This document shows, piece after piece, positions 1 through 14,463 of a stretch of 64,000 nucleotides of DNA (position 1 is the first letter of the stretch; the number at the start of each line of letters is the position of its first letter). The notes beneath the pieces were generated by a model. That model saw only the letters and a list, made by a program, of their open reading frames with translations. It was not told where the DNA came from and made no database searches. Made by a program: the position numbers and the translations under genes. This DNA is from Siphlonurus alternatus (lineage: Eukaryota; Arthropoda; Insecta; Ephemeroptera; Siphlonuridae). The DNA lies in assembly GCA_949825025.1 (NCBI GenBank), contig OX463788.1:32614878-32678877 (forward strand), read 5' to 3'.

Positions 1-3000
1 CAATCCTCTCTTCTTGATCGTATATCCTTGCAGCCTATACCCAAAGAAGTGCAAAATGTCATCTGGTAACTATATTATAATATTCTCTTTATCTACTTGG
101 AGTCAAAAGACGTGCGCTTCTCCTAATGGGCTTTCAAAATTCATGATACTTAAACGATTTTTTTTTTTAAATCAGCCACCAGCTGTCTAATATATTTACA
201 ATTCCTAAATCGATGTTTGAATAGACTCAAATAGTACAAAAAAGTATCCTATAAATGATAATATATATATATATATAATATTAAACATGCTTTTCATGAC
301 TTAAGTGTAACATTGATGAAGAATAATTCAATTGAGACACAAAGAACACAGAAAAAAGTTGTCGATTTAAAAAGTATCCTCAGTTTTATAACGTCAAAAA
401 ATTTTACCGTCACTTTATTTCGTTATTTTATTCAACTTTTAATTTTGTTTATTCAATGCTAGCGTACGTTTGTCAGTAGCTTTTAAGTAAACAAAAGAAA
501 TTATAGATTTACTTAAAAAACAACCTACTGACCAAAATCGTTATGTTTATTATTTTATAAATCCTATAGCTATAGAAAGTTGATAAAGCTATGCCCAGGC
601 TTAGAGTGTGTTTCAGCAAGACTTTTACATACAAATCCGTAGACGTCACGTTCTGCATATATTTACACGATAAAGTGGAGACTGTGAACAGTGCGTGAAA
701 TCTGATCCAGTTTGTATTGAAGGAAATAGTAAAGCAAAAAGCTTGTTGGTTCAGATTGAGTGGTTATAATATAATTTCTGGTTATTTTATTTTTTATTTT
801 TTTTACAACGGATATTTTTTCATTGAATTTGAAATGAATAGTAATTCTTTAATTTGTATATGTTTATTAATGAATTTAAATTTTAAATTATACAGGATCT
901 ACTCAACAATCTAGCATTACTTATTGATGTATAATTTTATTATTATAGATTAATGTAATTACATATAGAGAAAAGAACGCATTGATAAAATTAAGCATAA
1001 ATAAAATTAATATTAATGTTGCACACAAACCACCCATTTTAAAAATTTATTGAAGACTGTTATTATATCCTGTAAACAAAGCATAACTTTTTAATTAAGT
1101 TTGTCACATTTTAAGTTTTTAAAAAGATGATGTAGCCTTTGGAACTTGTGTAATGTCATGTAAAATATTTACGATTCTCGTTACTGTTTGCAGCGCTAGT
1201 AAAGCTTAATGGCCACTCTGTTGAGATGGCCTACGTAGCCGTAATACAGAGTATGCATGACGCGACGATGGAAAAGAGAAGCTCTGAGGTAGAAGTTAAT
1301 AGTGTATTATAGAAAGAGAAGTAACAGCAGATAGCCTTTCGCTCGAACGCTCGTAATACGATGTAAAAGCTATATGGGCAGGTACACCGGTATACCTACA
1401 GCTAGCTATTACGTAGATATTTGCGGTGGGCCGGTGTATATGAGAGAGCACAACCGCTCTAGTTAATTTATAATTTAAAATTTTAATATGTTCTAACGTT
1501 ATTGAATTTTCAATCTACACTGTATATATTTATATATATTAGGGGATTGTTGAGAAATTCAAGGTTTTTAATTGAAAAATTAATTAGAAGAGGATGTTCG
1601 TCGGTGTACAATTGACGCTATATATAAATTATATATGTTTGTATCTAATAATCATATCTGCTTAGCTTATCGCTATTGAACTGAAGATATCTATAGGGGT
1701 TAAAGCTTAAGTGTAATCGAGCAAGAGAATGAATTGAGCAAAAGAGCCACCACAGTCAACTGATGTGCTGCAAAAAAGGAAAATTGTTTAAATGCAGCAA
1801 TATGTCGTACCATCATATATCAGCCCGTCTCTCATCGTGTTTTTTCAGAATCTACGTCTAACAACTCTGTGTAATCATGGAAATTTGACGACACTGTAGT
1901 TTGTAGTCTATATTTATAACTGAAATACTAAAGTTGAAAGCTGCTTCATTCCATGTTGTTGAAACTGGTGATTATGAGATTTCACAACTCCCATAGAATG
2001 AATTATAATTTTTTTTTAAGAAACTGTAAGTTATTTTGCTCTGTGAAAGGAAACTTGAGCTTTATCACGCTGTGAAGTTAGATGATGATACGGAATTCGC
2101 TTGGCTACACCACCGTCATGCATAATGCATAGTCTATGTTGCTCTCGAATGCGCTGTCAAAATAAAAAATAGCTCTTAAAGTAAAGGATATACTCCATCA
2201 CTCTCCCTTTCCTTGAGGAAAGTGATAGTTATAAGTTTAGCAGTGTTAGTATAAAAATCTACTCAGTGCGGTCTCTTACAAGTCAACAATATCGTACCAC
2301 TTTAGTTTAATTAGCTTGGGTTACACAGCAGATAGGTTTGCAGTAGACTCTTAACTACTTTTCAGCATTTTTAAAGGGCTCCAGAGAGGTCGCGAGCTGG
2401 AACGCATGTGTTGGTTTAGAATATAAGTGGTACGGTATGTATGTAATGTTGTGGACTATGCATGCTAGAGAGAGGAAAAACTAAAGAACGAGTTGAAAGG
2501 GGTAAGGGTGAGAATCACCTCACAGCTTTGGCTACTCCATCGCCTACAGCAGTGTACGTATATAAGTGTCATGCAAAACGTTCTCTGGCAAACAACCCTC
2601 TTTTTCAACACTTATACTTGTATAAAACGATGCGACACAGTGGAGCTAAGGAGGTGTGAATGGAAAATGAGCAGAACTGGACCAAGCCACTTCAGTGCTA
2701 TAAACTACATAAGAATTGAACTAAAATAAACGTGTTATTACTATAGTTAATGTAATTCAGTACGTATATTTCATTACTGTTAGTTACAGTTCAGTTACAA
2801 ATTATTTAAAAAAAAAAACATGACCAGTTAAATTCAAGATGACTCGCCATGAATGAAGAAGAAAAAATAAGTAAATTAAAATAATTATAGTTCTTTGAGA
2901 CGCAATGAAAATGATTATCATACCGAGTGTGATTTTTAATAAGGCAGGACATTAATCAGTTTATCACCATAATCAGCATGCAGTATTTGGTTGGCGGTTC

Positions 3001-4291
3001 TAGTAGAGCGAGCCATATATTATATAAGCTTCTACCGCAGTAATATTGTTACTGGTTGTGTACAGACTTGTTAGCTTTGGTTACAATACTGTTTGACTTT
3101 TTTGTACACTGTTTGGTAACTTTTTTCACGCCAACAATTTCTCCGTGCAAAATTACATTTTATCGTCGCTTTCCACTGTTAATATGTTTTAATATGCAAA
3201 CACTTGTGTTTAATAAAAGATTTTTTAAAAAAATATTTGTTTCATAATTTACATAGTTTAGTTGGAAAAATTGTAATTATATTTTATATTATTATAATAT
3301 TTTTCTACTCTTCAGTAAACATACTTTTTTTTTTACATTTCTCACAGTAGTTCTGACAGTAGGCTCAATTAAAAGAAAAATGTAAAGTTATCAATTCAAC
3401 AAATTGACTCACATTAAAACAAAAAAATTCTTCTGTTTCATAAAATAACGTGCGATATAATGACGATACTTGTGGAAGTAATGTAAGTTGTAGAAATTAA
3501 CTGCTATATCCGAACGTTAGGAAGTAATTTATGTACAAAAATATTTCTCTTGCCTTTAAATACATTTACATACATTGCGAAAAGTGGTATTGCTGCGTTT
3601 TCTTTAACTCAAAAGCTTCCCTGAAGTTTGTACTTCTCTACTTATATAATTCTTTAAGGGGAAAATGGGAAAATACCACAAAGCTGGTACATACAATGTA
3701 AACTAAATTGTTTATTCTGTTTCATAGTATCAAATTTCTCTCAAGTAAATTTGAAAGTTTTCTCATTTTGTTATTCAAAGTTGCAATTACAATAAGCTAA
3801 AAGTTAGTTACATTTGTTAAATTAAAAGAAATCTCAAGATTATGCAAGAAGACGTCTTTTATTGTATTATTTTGCACAGCCACATCTAAACTATATATAT
3901 ATTTTTTTATACAAGCACAGAAAATAATAAATAAAAAACGAGAAGAAATACAAGCTCAATTTGACTGTTCAAAATATTAAAATCTGATACTGAATATCAA
4001 GACTCAATGCACTGTATCATTTCCTTTTATTGCTTTTTTATATGCTTAATGGCATTAAAGTAACATTAGTTTTGATGTTAGATTACATTGCATGGTAATG
4101 ACGTGGTACAGTTATAAAAAAGAACAGAAATTGGCTTTATGCGATGAGATTTAGGCAAGCCCATTTTCTTACAGCAGTCGAAAGAATACTTTTTTTAAAT
4201 ATGGCAGTTATTTGTTTATTTTCTAAGCAGCGTTATAGCCTAAAAAACGGAGGGGTGGTATTAGCAGCGGGTGATTGAACGGTGAACTTAC
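1..4291. other. AT-rich noncoding stretch
   Basis: No supportable gene or repeat family. A short (TA)n run lies at 259-277. The patch 2460-2700 is less AT-rich and carries two overlapping 65-78-codon open frames, but neither shows a recognisable domain, signal peptide or splice signals, so they are treated as chance. Homopolymer A and T runs are common throughout. Confidence 0.55.
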
Positions 4292-4317
4292 CTTGCCCCA
4301 CCAAAACTTCCCAACAT
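4292..4317 (-). CDS. possible short first coding exon (hypothesis)
   Basis: On the minus strand an ATG at 4317 in good context (AGGAAAATG) opens eight codons (MLGSFGGA) and runs straight into a perfect splice donor, AAG|GTAAGT, leaving phase 2. A TATA-like TATAAAG (4384-4390, minus) lies about 70 bases upstream, which would suit a compact first exon with a short leader. No continuing exon was recognised and the peptide matches no family known to me. AAG|GTAAGT can occur once by chance in a window this size, so this is only a candidate. Confidence 0.18.
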
Positions 4318-4390
4318 TTTCCTAGTTTATATTGACTTAACGACTGGACTAACAAGCAAAATAAATTTAAAGACTACATACACTTTATAG

Positions 4391-7300
4391 ATGACTAAGA
4401 TGATCACGCTTCGCATGAACTAATATCTAAATAAAAGTTATGTCATGTTATTTTAGATCGAGATTTAAAATATTATTACTAAAAAAAAAAAAAAAAAGGA
4501 AAAGAAAAAGAAAAAAATATATGTAAACAAACTTTATCAATAATACTTAACTGTACGCACAGCATACAATAAAATAGCAATTTAAAATTTATTATGTAAT
4601 GCTTGTTTTAGGTTGTTATTTTGGTTTGTTAAAGTTGGCTTTGCTCCCATAATTATTGTGCAATGCTTCGTGTAATGCTTCTTTCCATTGCTACAAAAGA
4701 ATTTCGTATCTAGCCACGTAATCTGCTGCTGCTGGAGCTGCGATCAAGCCGCCTCACAGATTGGACAATGCGAACAAAGCTTTTAATCTCTCCAACTGGC
4801 TTTTACTGCTTATTATATCAAGAATTGTTTTAAAATTTTATGTGGATAGCGAAATAGAACTAAAGAATAGTCTTAATTAATGTTAGGTAATTAATTTTTA
4901 TCTTATACAATCTTTAACTCGTAAGAAAAATTATTTAAAATAATTATATTAAAAGAACAGTCTGAACAATTAATGGAAATTACTTGGAACTTAGAATAAA
5001 ATTAAAAGAGAGTTTTATTTCAAGTTTAAGTATTTTGTATATTACTTGAATGGTTTTATCAACAGTACATAAATATTTCCTTCATATTATTGTTTGTAAT
5101 ATAAAGTCAGTAACAATCACAGTTACTATGTTCATTTATGGAATTTGCATGCGAAATAAATTTTATCTTAATTAATATGAAATGTACATTCACTTTACTT
5201 CAAAAGTAAGACAATATTATTGCGTATTATTTGTGTCATTTTGAAGATTATGAGCTGCATAATGTAAAATATCTTGTTTTTACAGTAAAAATAAGATAAA
5301 CATTTGTGCTTAAAATTATCACTATATAATGACAATTACGATATTAAACGTTTCACATTGGTACATGAGCGTATCTTGCTTGTGCAACTAAATTTTCCAT
5401 TCTAATCCAAATTTGGTATTAAAATGTACTATTGCAATAAGTATGGTTATTGCTGCAGCTTAATTTGCAGCATTATTGTAATGAAAAATTGAAGAATAAG
5501 GAGAAACATACATAACAACTAAAACTAGTTACTGCAGCATGTCTGGCAATTTTCACTTAATTTTATCTTCATTTCCTTTCTTATTACACAAGAGTCAAGA
5601 AAATTACATAAACATGTTTGTTTGTTTTTTTTTTACACAAAAATGTTATTATAATATTTAATATGAAAAATGACATTTCCAATTTCAGTATGTTTTTTTG
5701 TTGTGTGCTGCATGTTTAAAAAGTGTCCAACATGACAGGGTAAAATTTTTATTTAAAGTTATTTATTTTTCATGTATTAAACTGTCTCCTTCTCCTATAT
5801 GTATACATGTTATAGTAATTATATATTATAATATAAAAAGTATAGTAAACTTTATTTGATATTACCGCCAGAAGTACCCGGAAGTGAGAGGTTTATGTCC
5901 TTTTTATTGAGAGTACTGACTTGTTTGCAAAATTTCAAAACATTGTTGTTACAAAAAACGCTCCCAAAAGAATATATTTTTTTAATATATATATTTTTTT
6001 GTAAACAACGATTAAATTTAATATTTTATTCTAAAGATTTCTAAGTACCTTAAACACAGATATATAATAGGAAGGAGCCGAAGCAGCCTAAATGGTCGCA
6101 TGTGATAAAGATAATATTAATACCATCATATCGTCTCAGAGAACGAGGCACATTTAGCAAACGACAGCTGGTAACCAGAAAGGAAGTGAGTAGCGCTGAG
6201 AAGACGGTCGTAGTGAGAGTGGTGTGGCTTTCTCTCTATATAATCATGCATGCATGTGAGCACAGTTAACATTAGGTCAAAAGGAACATGGACGTGTGAA
6301 TTACATAACTAAATTTAGGAAAACTGTGATCTCAAAACTAGCAATGTATGAACACGTAGTACCTCACGTACTATATATATAGCAAGATAATTATTCTTTC
6401 ATTACTATCTGACAAAAGTAGTTATAACTTTGAAATGAAATAATCAAAATTTTACAACAAATTTCTGACACTTTAATCTTTAATCAAGCTGATCCTGAAA
6501 AGTCACTACTACAGTTTCGCTGGCAAAATCTTATAACCTGTGGGACTCAGGGTTTCCCAGACGGGGTATACACTGTAGGCGTATCAGAAGTAAAAAAATT
6601 CAATACTTGTTTAGCTGGTCTTCTTTGCAGAAAATATTTGTACTCATTTGGACTAAATAAAAAACATGAAACATATCGAAATGCAATTCACATAAAGTTA
6701 ACGTAATATTTAAACAAGATATAAAACTTAAGCAAGGATTACGTCCATATCCTAACACAGGCTTTATTTTTGTAAATTTCTGTACATATATACAAACTTC
6801 AAGTTTGGTTAAGGGAAAATATTCATCATGAGATTTATCGTCAAACTACTAATATTATTTAAATTTTATATTTACCAAGATCCGCTTCAATTCTTGCATT
6901 GTAAGCAGAAAACTTGTAAACTATGTAACTTCGTTGTTTATTTAAGGCAAATAGACATAAATTGTGAGACACATTCACTGTGAAATGAGGTGTGTGAGAA
7001 GCAATGAGTAAGAAACTCGTGTGTCTCCAGACTGCCATATAAGAGACGTGGCCGCAGCTCGTGAAAACACATTTAGCTTTTGCTGAGTGACTGGCAGGCA
7101 AGCAAGCATGCTAACCCAAATCTTGCCTGCTAAGCTACACATCTTTCCTGAAATTTGTAATGAAACTATACTGTATAGTAAGTATAATAGTAGGCCCTCA
7201 CACCGCATCTCACTTCACACGAAACACACGCAGCAACCACAGCAACCAAGCTCGGTGAAATAGACAGCTCTACATTTGTTCAGTAACTTCTGAGATAATC

Positions 7301-7844
7301 CTTCTTTTCTCCCTTTACCTTCTCCATGCTTCAATCTTAACACTCACTGAGACAACATACATTTATAAAATTCGAATTGTATAGTCTGCATACTTAGAAC
7401 AGGTAAATGTTATGTTGTATATAATATATATTATTATAGTCGCAGTATTTTAATAATAATAACAGTAAATTGAATTGTATTGTACTTTTCGTGACTTTTA
7501 TTTTTTTTTATCAGGATAGTACATGCATAATGCACAAATACATTAAGATAGTTATTGTTAAATATGGTTATATTGAAATCATGTATTATCATATAAACAT
7601 AAATTTCTTTTCAAGTTCTTAGGTGTATTTTCATCATATTTAGTTAAATATTTTCCATAGAAAAAACAATGTTATATATAGTATTGCGATTTATAAATAA
7701 AAATGAACTCTTCAATATATTCAAAGTGGTATTATTATGTAATATTAGATTTACATGAGCCTAGAACAAAAGAAGATTAATATTTTTGAACAACCTGCAT
7801 GTTTGATAACAATTTTTTTAATACAGACGAAATTAGAAATATGA
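4391..7844. other. AT-rich noncoding stretch
   Basis: No recognisable gene. An A-rich tract lies near 4482-4516. The less AT-rich patches 6070-6260 and 6980-7250 hold overlapping open frames (minus strand, 77 and 80 codons) in two different frames over the same bases, which argues against either being a real protein. Confidence 0.5.
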
Positions 7845-8188
7845 AAAGAATGTACCAAATTACCAATTTATGCTACTCTGCTTATGCTACTCTGCTTTTT
7901 TTTCTTTTTCTTTTTTTTTTCTTTTTTTTTTTAGATTTTTAAGATCTCGTGAATTATTTTTTTTATTTTATAAAAAAATATTGAAAATACAGAGAGAGGT
8001 ATCACCAGTATTATATATTATATCACTTATTAATAAAAGGATAGGACCTAAAATGGGCGTGGGTACAAATCTAGTTGTGAATACATTTTTAGCAATACTT
8101 CCTGGCCTCCAAAAATTTGCGAAAATTTGGAATAACATAATTTGGTGCCATTCATTTTTGCAATAAAAATTTTCATACAACTTGGATT
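7845..8188. mobile_element. decayed foldback MITE, family M1 copy A
   Basis: Inverted-repeat element of the same family as those at 28677, 34584 and 60298. Recognisable parts are the left arm motif ATGCTACTCTG (present twice in a row), the central block TAATAAAAGGATAGGACC followed by GGGCGTGG, and the right end TTTGGTGCCATTCATTTTTG with TTTTCATACAACTTGG. It is the most diverged of the four copies, with the left arm interrupted by a T-rich tract. It encodes nothing; the 98-codon open frame across it follows from the repeat. Confidence 0.6.
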
Positions 8189-11100
8189 TAAAATACTTAT
8201 TACTTCAGTAACACATATATTGAAATAATAAAAAAAAATCGAAAAAAAAATATCGATTTGAAAAAATAGCAAGTGGAAAATAATAATTATACTTTAAATT
8301 TTGTATAAAATGTGTGTACTATTATTTATGCCGATATGTATTATTATTTTTTATTTTATTTTATTTTTTTGTGTGTGTATTTTATGATGTTGCTTATATA
8401 CTAACCAATTATATTATTATTTTGAAATAACTCTAATAAATAATTCATTTAAATTTTGTCACATTAAAGATCAATATCTTCATCAAACTTCCAGAATTAA
8501 TCTCTGAAGGAAGTTGACTTATTTACAGGAGCGCGCAACGAGCTTGCCAACAACTGACGCTGATAGTACATCAACATTAATTATATATGACAGAGTACCA
8601 CTGCAAAGTTAAGATCAATTTCATGTTTAGTTCCAGTAAGTTAATTTTAGGTCTTTCTAACACTAAGGAAAAAGATGCTGAGTGCTTGTTGCATTTAACA
8701 GTAATACCACATAATTTTTCAATGAATATAGGTATAAAATTTAATGTCATTATAATATCACACACATAATGTTATAAAGTCTAACATAATACTACAAAAT
8801 ATCAAAATAACTTCTCGAAATTTCATTTTCATATTTCTTGAAAACATCAACAAGAAAACTTTTTGTTCATAATTGTTTAATATTTTTCGTTCATATTAAT
8901 TCACTGTTACATAATAACGAAAATAACCGAAATTTCATATATGCTTTTCAAAACGAAAGTAACTTTCATCCGGCTAGATTTGGATGATAAAAGTAAAAAG
9001 TTTTTAGTAGAACCTGCAGTTACTTAGCTTGGACACATATTAACTGATAATTAAATTTCAACGAATGAGTAAACATTTCTATCAGATCCAAAGTAATTAC
9101 GATAATTAAAATTTTAATGAATATTATGAAAAGCAAAATAGCTGCTGCCATGATTTACAAAATTATGTGTTGTGTTATGTTTTGACCTATAATCATTAAT
9201 AGTTAACTGTAACAAAGATAATTTTCAAAATGTTTACGTTCTAATAAAATAATGTTCTTGCAACTTTATAGGTCACGTTTGAATTATATTTTCCATTAAA
9301 TTTTTATTTATCCTTGTGTATGTTTAGTTGTTTTTTTATCAAGGGCGTTGAAGCTTCAACACTAGCAGGCTAATTAGTTGTTAAGAGCAAAAATGTTTGG
9401 TACAATTTTATTATGATATTAAAGGGATTGTGCTACTTCAACGGCATACCTGTATGTGTAGAGTAATAGTGAAATTTGAGTGAAAAATTAGCATTATTAC
9501 TGTTACAATGTTACCGTGAAATTGTCTCCTATTACTAAGAGCAGATTCGGCAAGCAATTTGTTTTATTAATGGGGGATTGGAGTCTATCCTGGTTTATAA
9601 TTTAAGGAGCGTTAGGCGAACGAGGGTGGGTAATACGTCGCTTCCGCCCCATGCACCGCACTTGTTGTTGTGGTCATTTAATGACATCGTAACAGTTCTT
9701 TTCATCACAAATTTAAGGTGCTTTAATTTTACTTGCACCATTAATAAAATTAACATAATTCTACATGATTTTGCTTTGTATAAAAGTAAAAAAAAATATT
9801 TGTACAGTACTAATAATTTTATTGTGCTCTCCAGTTGTTGTAATATTTGAAGACAGTAACACGTACGGCATCAATGCAATGGTTGTTTGAACAGTAAAAG
9901 GATAAAAGCATTTTCTTTAAAAACAAAATCTTCATAATAAATAAAAAATATAAATATAGATCATGTATTCTCTTCTTTAATTTATAATTTCTTAATATAT
10001 TCAAATAGTAATAAAAAGATGTAATAACAGCAAAGTTTGTAACTAAATGCACAATATTGTATCTTCAACAGAGTGATGTTTCGCTTTACTTCATTTACTT
10101 ATAAAGAACGAAATGATTTTTTTTTTATAGCTGTCTTTATATTATAATAATAAATTTTTATCTTATGCCTTTTATTTCTCCCTACATGTACGTACATATT
10201 CCATGTCCCAGGCTCTATAATACTGTATTTTTTCTGCCTTATGTAAGGTAAAAAAAGGTAAACTTTTAAAAGAAAAAGGTTAAAAAAAATGTGATGCGGG
10301 AGAAAGGACAGAATTGTCTTTCTTCAGAGTAAATGACATGGAGGAGAAAATTGGCATCCATCAAATCACTGCGTGTTCTACCAAGTATGCTATGGACACG
10401 GGTTTGCAAAGTGAGCATACAGCTAGTATTATAGAATGGCAGGAACAGTGAAGATAGAGTGGCACGTTCAGAAGAATGTCTCTAGCTCACTCAACACCCG
10501 GACCTCCTCAGCATCTCAAAATAAGCACCTTTCCTACCGTAGCACCGCAATGTAGTGGTTGCAACCAGCAACCCCTTGAAAGATAAAACTCGAGAAGCTT
10601 CACATTACGGACGAGTTTAATGATTATTTCAATTGACAACTTGCGGACAGGCAGGGTTCTTCTTATCTCAGAAATACAAGGAGGTAACCCAGGTGCTACA
10701 TTTTGTGATATGCACTAATGCTTTAAGTAATATTATTAAGTGCTCCACTAATTTTGCTGATAATTACCTCCGATCAACATAAAAATTTATATCATTAAAA
10801 TTAATTGATTTTCTTATAAGATTTGCAAAGTTGACTGTTAATAATTTATAATTAAAATATATTTTTATTATGCTGGTATAACATTTGTAAATGTAATTAT
10901 TTATATAAAGCATCTTCAATCAACATATTTGAAAGTATTTTAAATCATAAAACACTTCTGTTTTAGATCTTTATTACATTTTTTCTCTGTCAGTGCAGGT
11001 TACCTGTGTTTTTTTCTCAAGTAGAAAGAAAGTAAGGTCCGCTGTACGTGATTCCTAACCACGCTAACAGCAGGGGTTGAGCCAAGCAGCAACCGCGTTC

Positions 11101-11484
11101 GTTCCCCCCGCCCCGTCCACCTCTTCACTTGTTTGGCTGCTCTCCAAACTTTTAAGTTTTACCATAAAATAGTAACACTATCATTCATTTTTTTTTCTTT
11201 TTTTTTTACATATGCCGAAACATGTTCGATTTTCTTAACTAACTTTATATATCTTTAACGTCATTAAAATACTAAAGTTTTCTGGGTTATTAAAATAAAT
11301 GACGTATGATAGCAATCTAGTGACATTTCTCTGTTCCATTCTATATATAACAGCTGTGTGAACCACCTCTTGTAATATACAAAGTTGAAAAGCAAGCTTG
11401 TTCTTTCTAATCAACTTAAAACAAAGGGTAGAAAACTCCTTAAAGTAAAAGTCGTAGTTTGCTCTACTTTATGACGCTTCTCAA
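8189..11484. other. AT-rich noncoding stretch
   Basis: No supportable gene. The segments 9580-9720 and 10300-10700 are closer to even base composition, and the latter has codon-like stretches but no long open frame on either strand. Candidates for unannotated exons or old repeats; nothing specific is recognised. Confidence 0.5.
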
Positions 11485-11772
11485 ATGACTCCTTTTTTTT
11501 TAAAAAACATTGTTCTCCTTCTTTTGGTCTACGCGACGATTGGACAATACGTGGCAAACGTGACGGCATGGCAGCGGCTGGCACCCGCGATATGTACGTG
11601 TCAGCAGGGACAGGCCACTGGGCATGTACAACTAGACAAAGAGTGTTCACACAATGTGCACAGTGTTGAAACTGTCGAATCAATGAGGACCTCAATCAGT
11701 GCCAATTCTGATGAATTTGCTAGGTCCAGTCTGCAACTCCGCCCATTACAGAATCATTACAATTGGTACTAG
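11485..11772 (+). CDS. candidate small secreted protein ORF
   Basis: A 95-codon ATG-to-TAG frame in a patch richer in G+C than its surroundings. The first 20 residues look like a signal peptide: a lysine followed by the hydrophobic core NIVLLLLVYATIG. After it come an N-glycosylation sequon (NVT), two closely spaced cysteines (CTC) and a third cysteine about 15 residues on. No family is recognised. The opposite strand is also open for 94 codons over the same bases, which weakens the case. It could be a small secreted peptide, a piece of a spliced gene, or chance. Confidence 0.25.
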   Translation: MTPFFLKNIVLLLLVYATIGQYVANVTAWQRLAPAICTCQQGQATGHVQLDKECSHNVHSVETVESMRTSISANSDEFARSSLQLRPLQNHYNWY

Positions 11773-14460
11773 GCTCTTATTATTTATTGTATACAGTATA
11801 TTTTTTATATTGCTGCATGGTTTTGTATTTAGCGTTTCAAATTACAGGATATCATTCAATGTTACGTTTCACCAATATAATAATAATGAACATTTTAATT
11901 TCTGAGGTTGAAACTTATAGCCTCATACCTAATATATAAGACGTGCTAGTATTTATTGTTGCTGTCGACTCTGGACAATTTGAACTTTTCCCCTGCTCTG
12001 TATGTCGACGTTTCCAGGCAGTGTAGGGAGACGTAATCAACTATATAATAACACCTTTTTTAAGGGATCGTATTTTTCTCACCTGTCCCAAAAGTACAAT
12101 AAGCGCGAGTAGCTTCATTCATTTGTTGTAATTGTTGGAAACATGCTTTTTCCACGCATCTTTACCAAATTCTAAATTTGTATAGGAAACTTAGTCAAAA
12201 GTTAATTAAATATTAAAAAAAGTCATTAAAGATAATAATTGCAAACCATGGCAAAATTATTAATTTTACACACTGCATGTACAATTTCTTACACATACTT
12301 AACGCTGCACTAAATTGCCAGAAGAGATATTTTAACTGGTGTTGAGGTAAAAAGCACTTAAAATAGCAGTTAAATGTAATGTTTTATAGGTGACGAAGTT
12401 TGGCAAACTATAAGCATCCTAGAACATCTTCTCTAAAATTGTAACAGCTATTTTATTATTTTATTTGAGTCTTCCTAACCTCTTTTTCTCCATTTTTTGC
12501 AGTTTACAAGAAGAACGTGACTTGAGTGACCCTAGCTTACATTCAACATTTAATAGCACTTTTTTTTTTTTACCAACATACTTCTTTTTATTAACCTCTT
12601 TTTCCTTCCTCACTTTCCCTCTCAATCTCTATTCCCTTTGCTGTTAACCACATCGTTGTCATATCTAACTGCCATAATTCTCTTTGCTCACTCCTAGACT
12701 TAATTTCCGTAACATGGAGAGTGCGATTTCAACAAGCTTGAACGTGTACGTACGACGCGCAACTTGACGTGCTAGTCGGACTTTGTGACACCGCCTGCCC
12801 ACTTGCCTGCTTGCAATCTGCCTCCCTCCCTCGCTGCCTACCAAGCTGCCCCCCATTAACTGCTGCTGACGTGCTTTCATTACCAGAGCCGTCAGCTCAA
12901 CTCAAATTAGAAGAATAAACTGACTGTATATGATAAGTTAAGCACTGTTAAAACAGAGAAGCAGGATAAATGTAATGCTTTAACTGAAGTTGTGACAAGG
13001 ACGTATAATCTAGCAAGACATTCTTGCCACCACAATAACTTAAATATAAACTCAACGTTTCAATAGCACTTCTCAAACAATTGTTCATTTGTCACATCTG
13101 TAATATCTTCTATTGTTATAAATTTGTGAAATTTGGAGACGAAACAGCTCACTAAACTGAACACAACTTGGAGTTATTATATATTATAACAATTATCTAG
13201 AATACTAGCTGTATGGCTGCTATTATCAACAGTAAATATACTGTAAATATTTAAAATAAAAATTTCGTACTTACTGCACGTAAATGTGAGAACATTAGTA
13301 ATAAATTAGTACCCGGAAGAATATCATAGATAGAGTTAGGGCTATCGAGAGGAGTAAGATAATTTTACGACCTCTATTTCAAACATCAAAATGAGGATTA
13401 AGTTTCTATGTAGTGTTGATACAACTTTACGAAGATTGATTATGATGACTTCGAATGTTCATTAATTAAAATGATAGATGGATGAATGATCAGTTTATTG
13501 AAGTACAGTATTAATCGAGTTATATTACATTAAAACGCGAGTATATTATATATAAATAAAACAAAACGGATTAATTTGCATTCTATGTCATCTTAAGTGC
13601 TCATAATACAAATTTTTATGAATTCAAATAATTTTATACATTAAAAAAAATACGAAGTTAATTTCTTTGAAATATAAGCACTTAAATTAATTTATATTGT
13701 TCAAAACAATATTAATGAGAATTTGTTTAGAGTATAAGCATATTTTGTTTACAAAAAATATTCTCATAATTTTATTAGGAATAAATTAATTTGTACAATT
13801 AAGGTTTGGTCTTCTGTGTGTGTGTGTTTTTTTTAAAGAGAGAATATATTTACTGTTATATTTTTCTACCTTAATGACATTTGAGTAACTATTGATCATA
13901 ATCAAAAGTATATTATCATGTGTAAAAAAAGGTAATAAAATAAATTACTGTAGTTATCTTGCCTTGAGTGAAAGGAAATGACATTGACATCAAATTTGTT
14001 ATATACATCAAGAGCTTTTTTCTTTTTATAATACAACGCTTAAGAATAAAGTTATCTAGGACAAAAAAAATGTACGAGACTAAAATTGCTTCATTCTTGT
14101 AGATGAGAAATGGATTCTTTTTCTGCAAAGCACTCAATCTTGCTAAGCGCTGCCACTGAGATCTGACGGTAAGATGATCCCTTGGCTGTTGGTTTTAGAT
14201 GTGTTGCTCAGAAATGTCAGGCTTTACTAAATTAATTGTAGTTTGACGCCACCCAAAAGAAGTACTAAGAGGCTGGCTCAGCTAACAAGGCTGCAGTTTC
14301 AGAGTATATAGGCATAATTTAGATAAGAGAAAATGTAAATAACAAACTCAACTGTGTGCTTATTATCTACTGGGTGACCGTCAGGAAAATTGTTCTTGCA
14401 GACCACTGAATTTTCATGTAATATTATGCCTGATAAAACAATTGCTTATTTCGCTGTATT
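11773..14460. other. AT-rich noncoding stretch
   Basis: No gene recognised. The block 12690-12900 is richer in C and G (repeated tgcc/gcct words) and has a 71-codon minus-strand frame with many arginines and no domain. A (TG)-rich tract lies near 13816-13828. Confidence 0.5.
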
Positions 14461-14463
14461 CTG

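Noticed and set aside
6859..7208. Minus-strand 77- and 80-codon frames, one starting with a hydrophobic segment (MRCEGLLLYLLYSIV)
   Set aside because: They overlap in different frames, the hydrophobic stretch lacks a cleavage-like site, and there is no promoter or splice context.
12043..12125. Minus-strand exon ending GGGACAG|GTGAGA
   Set aside because: The donor is fair, but only about 28 codons are open and no acceptor or start is convincing.
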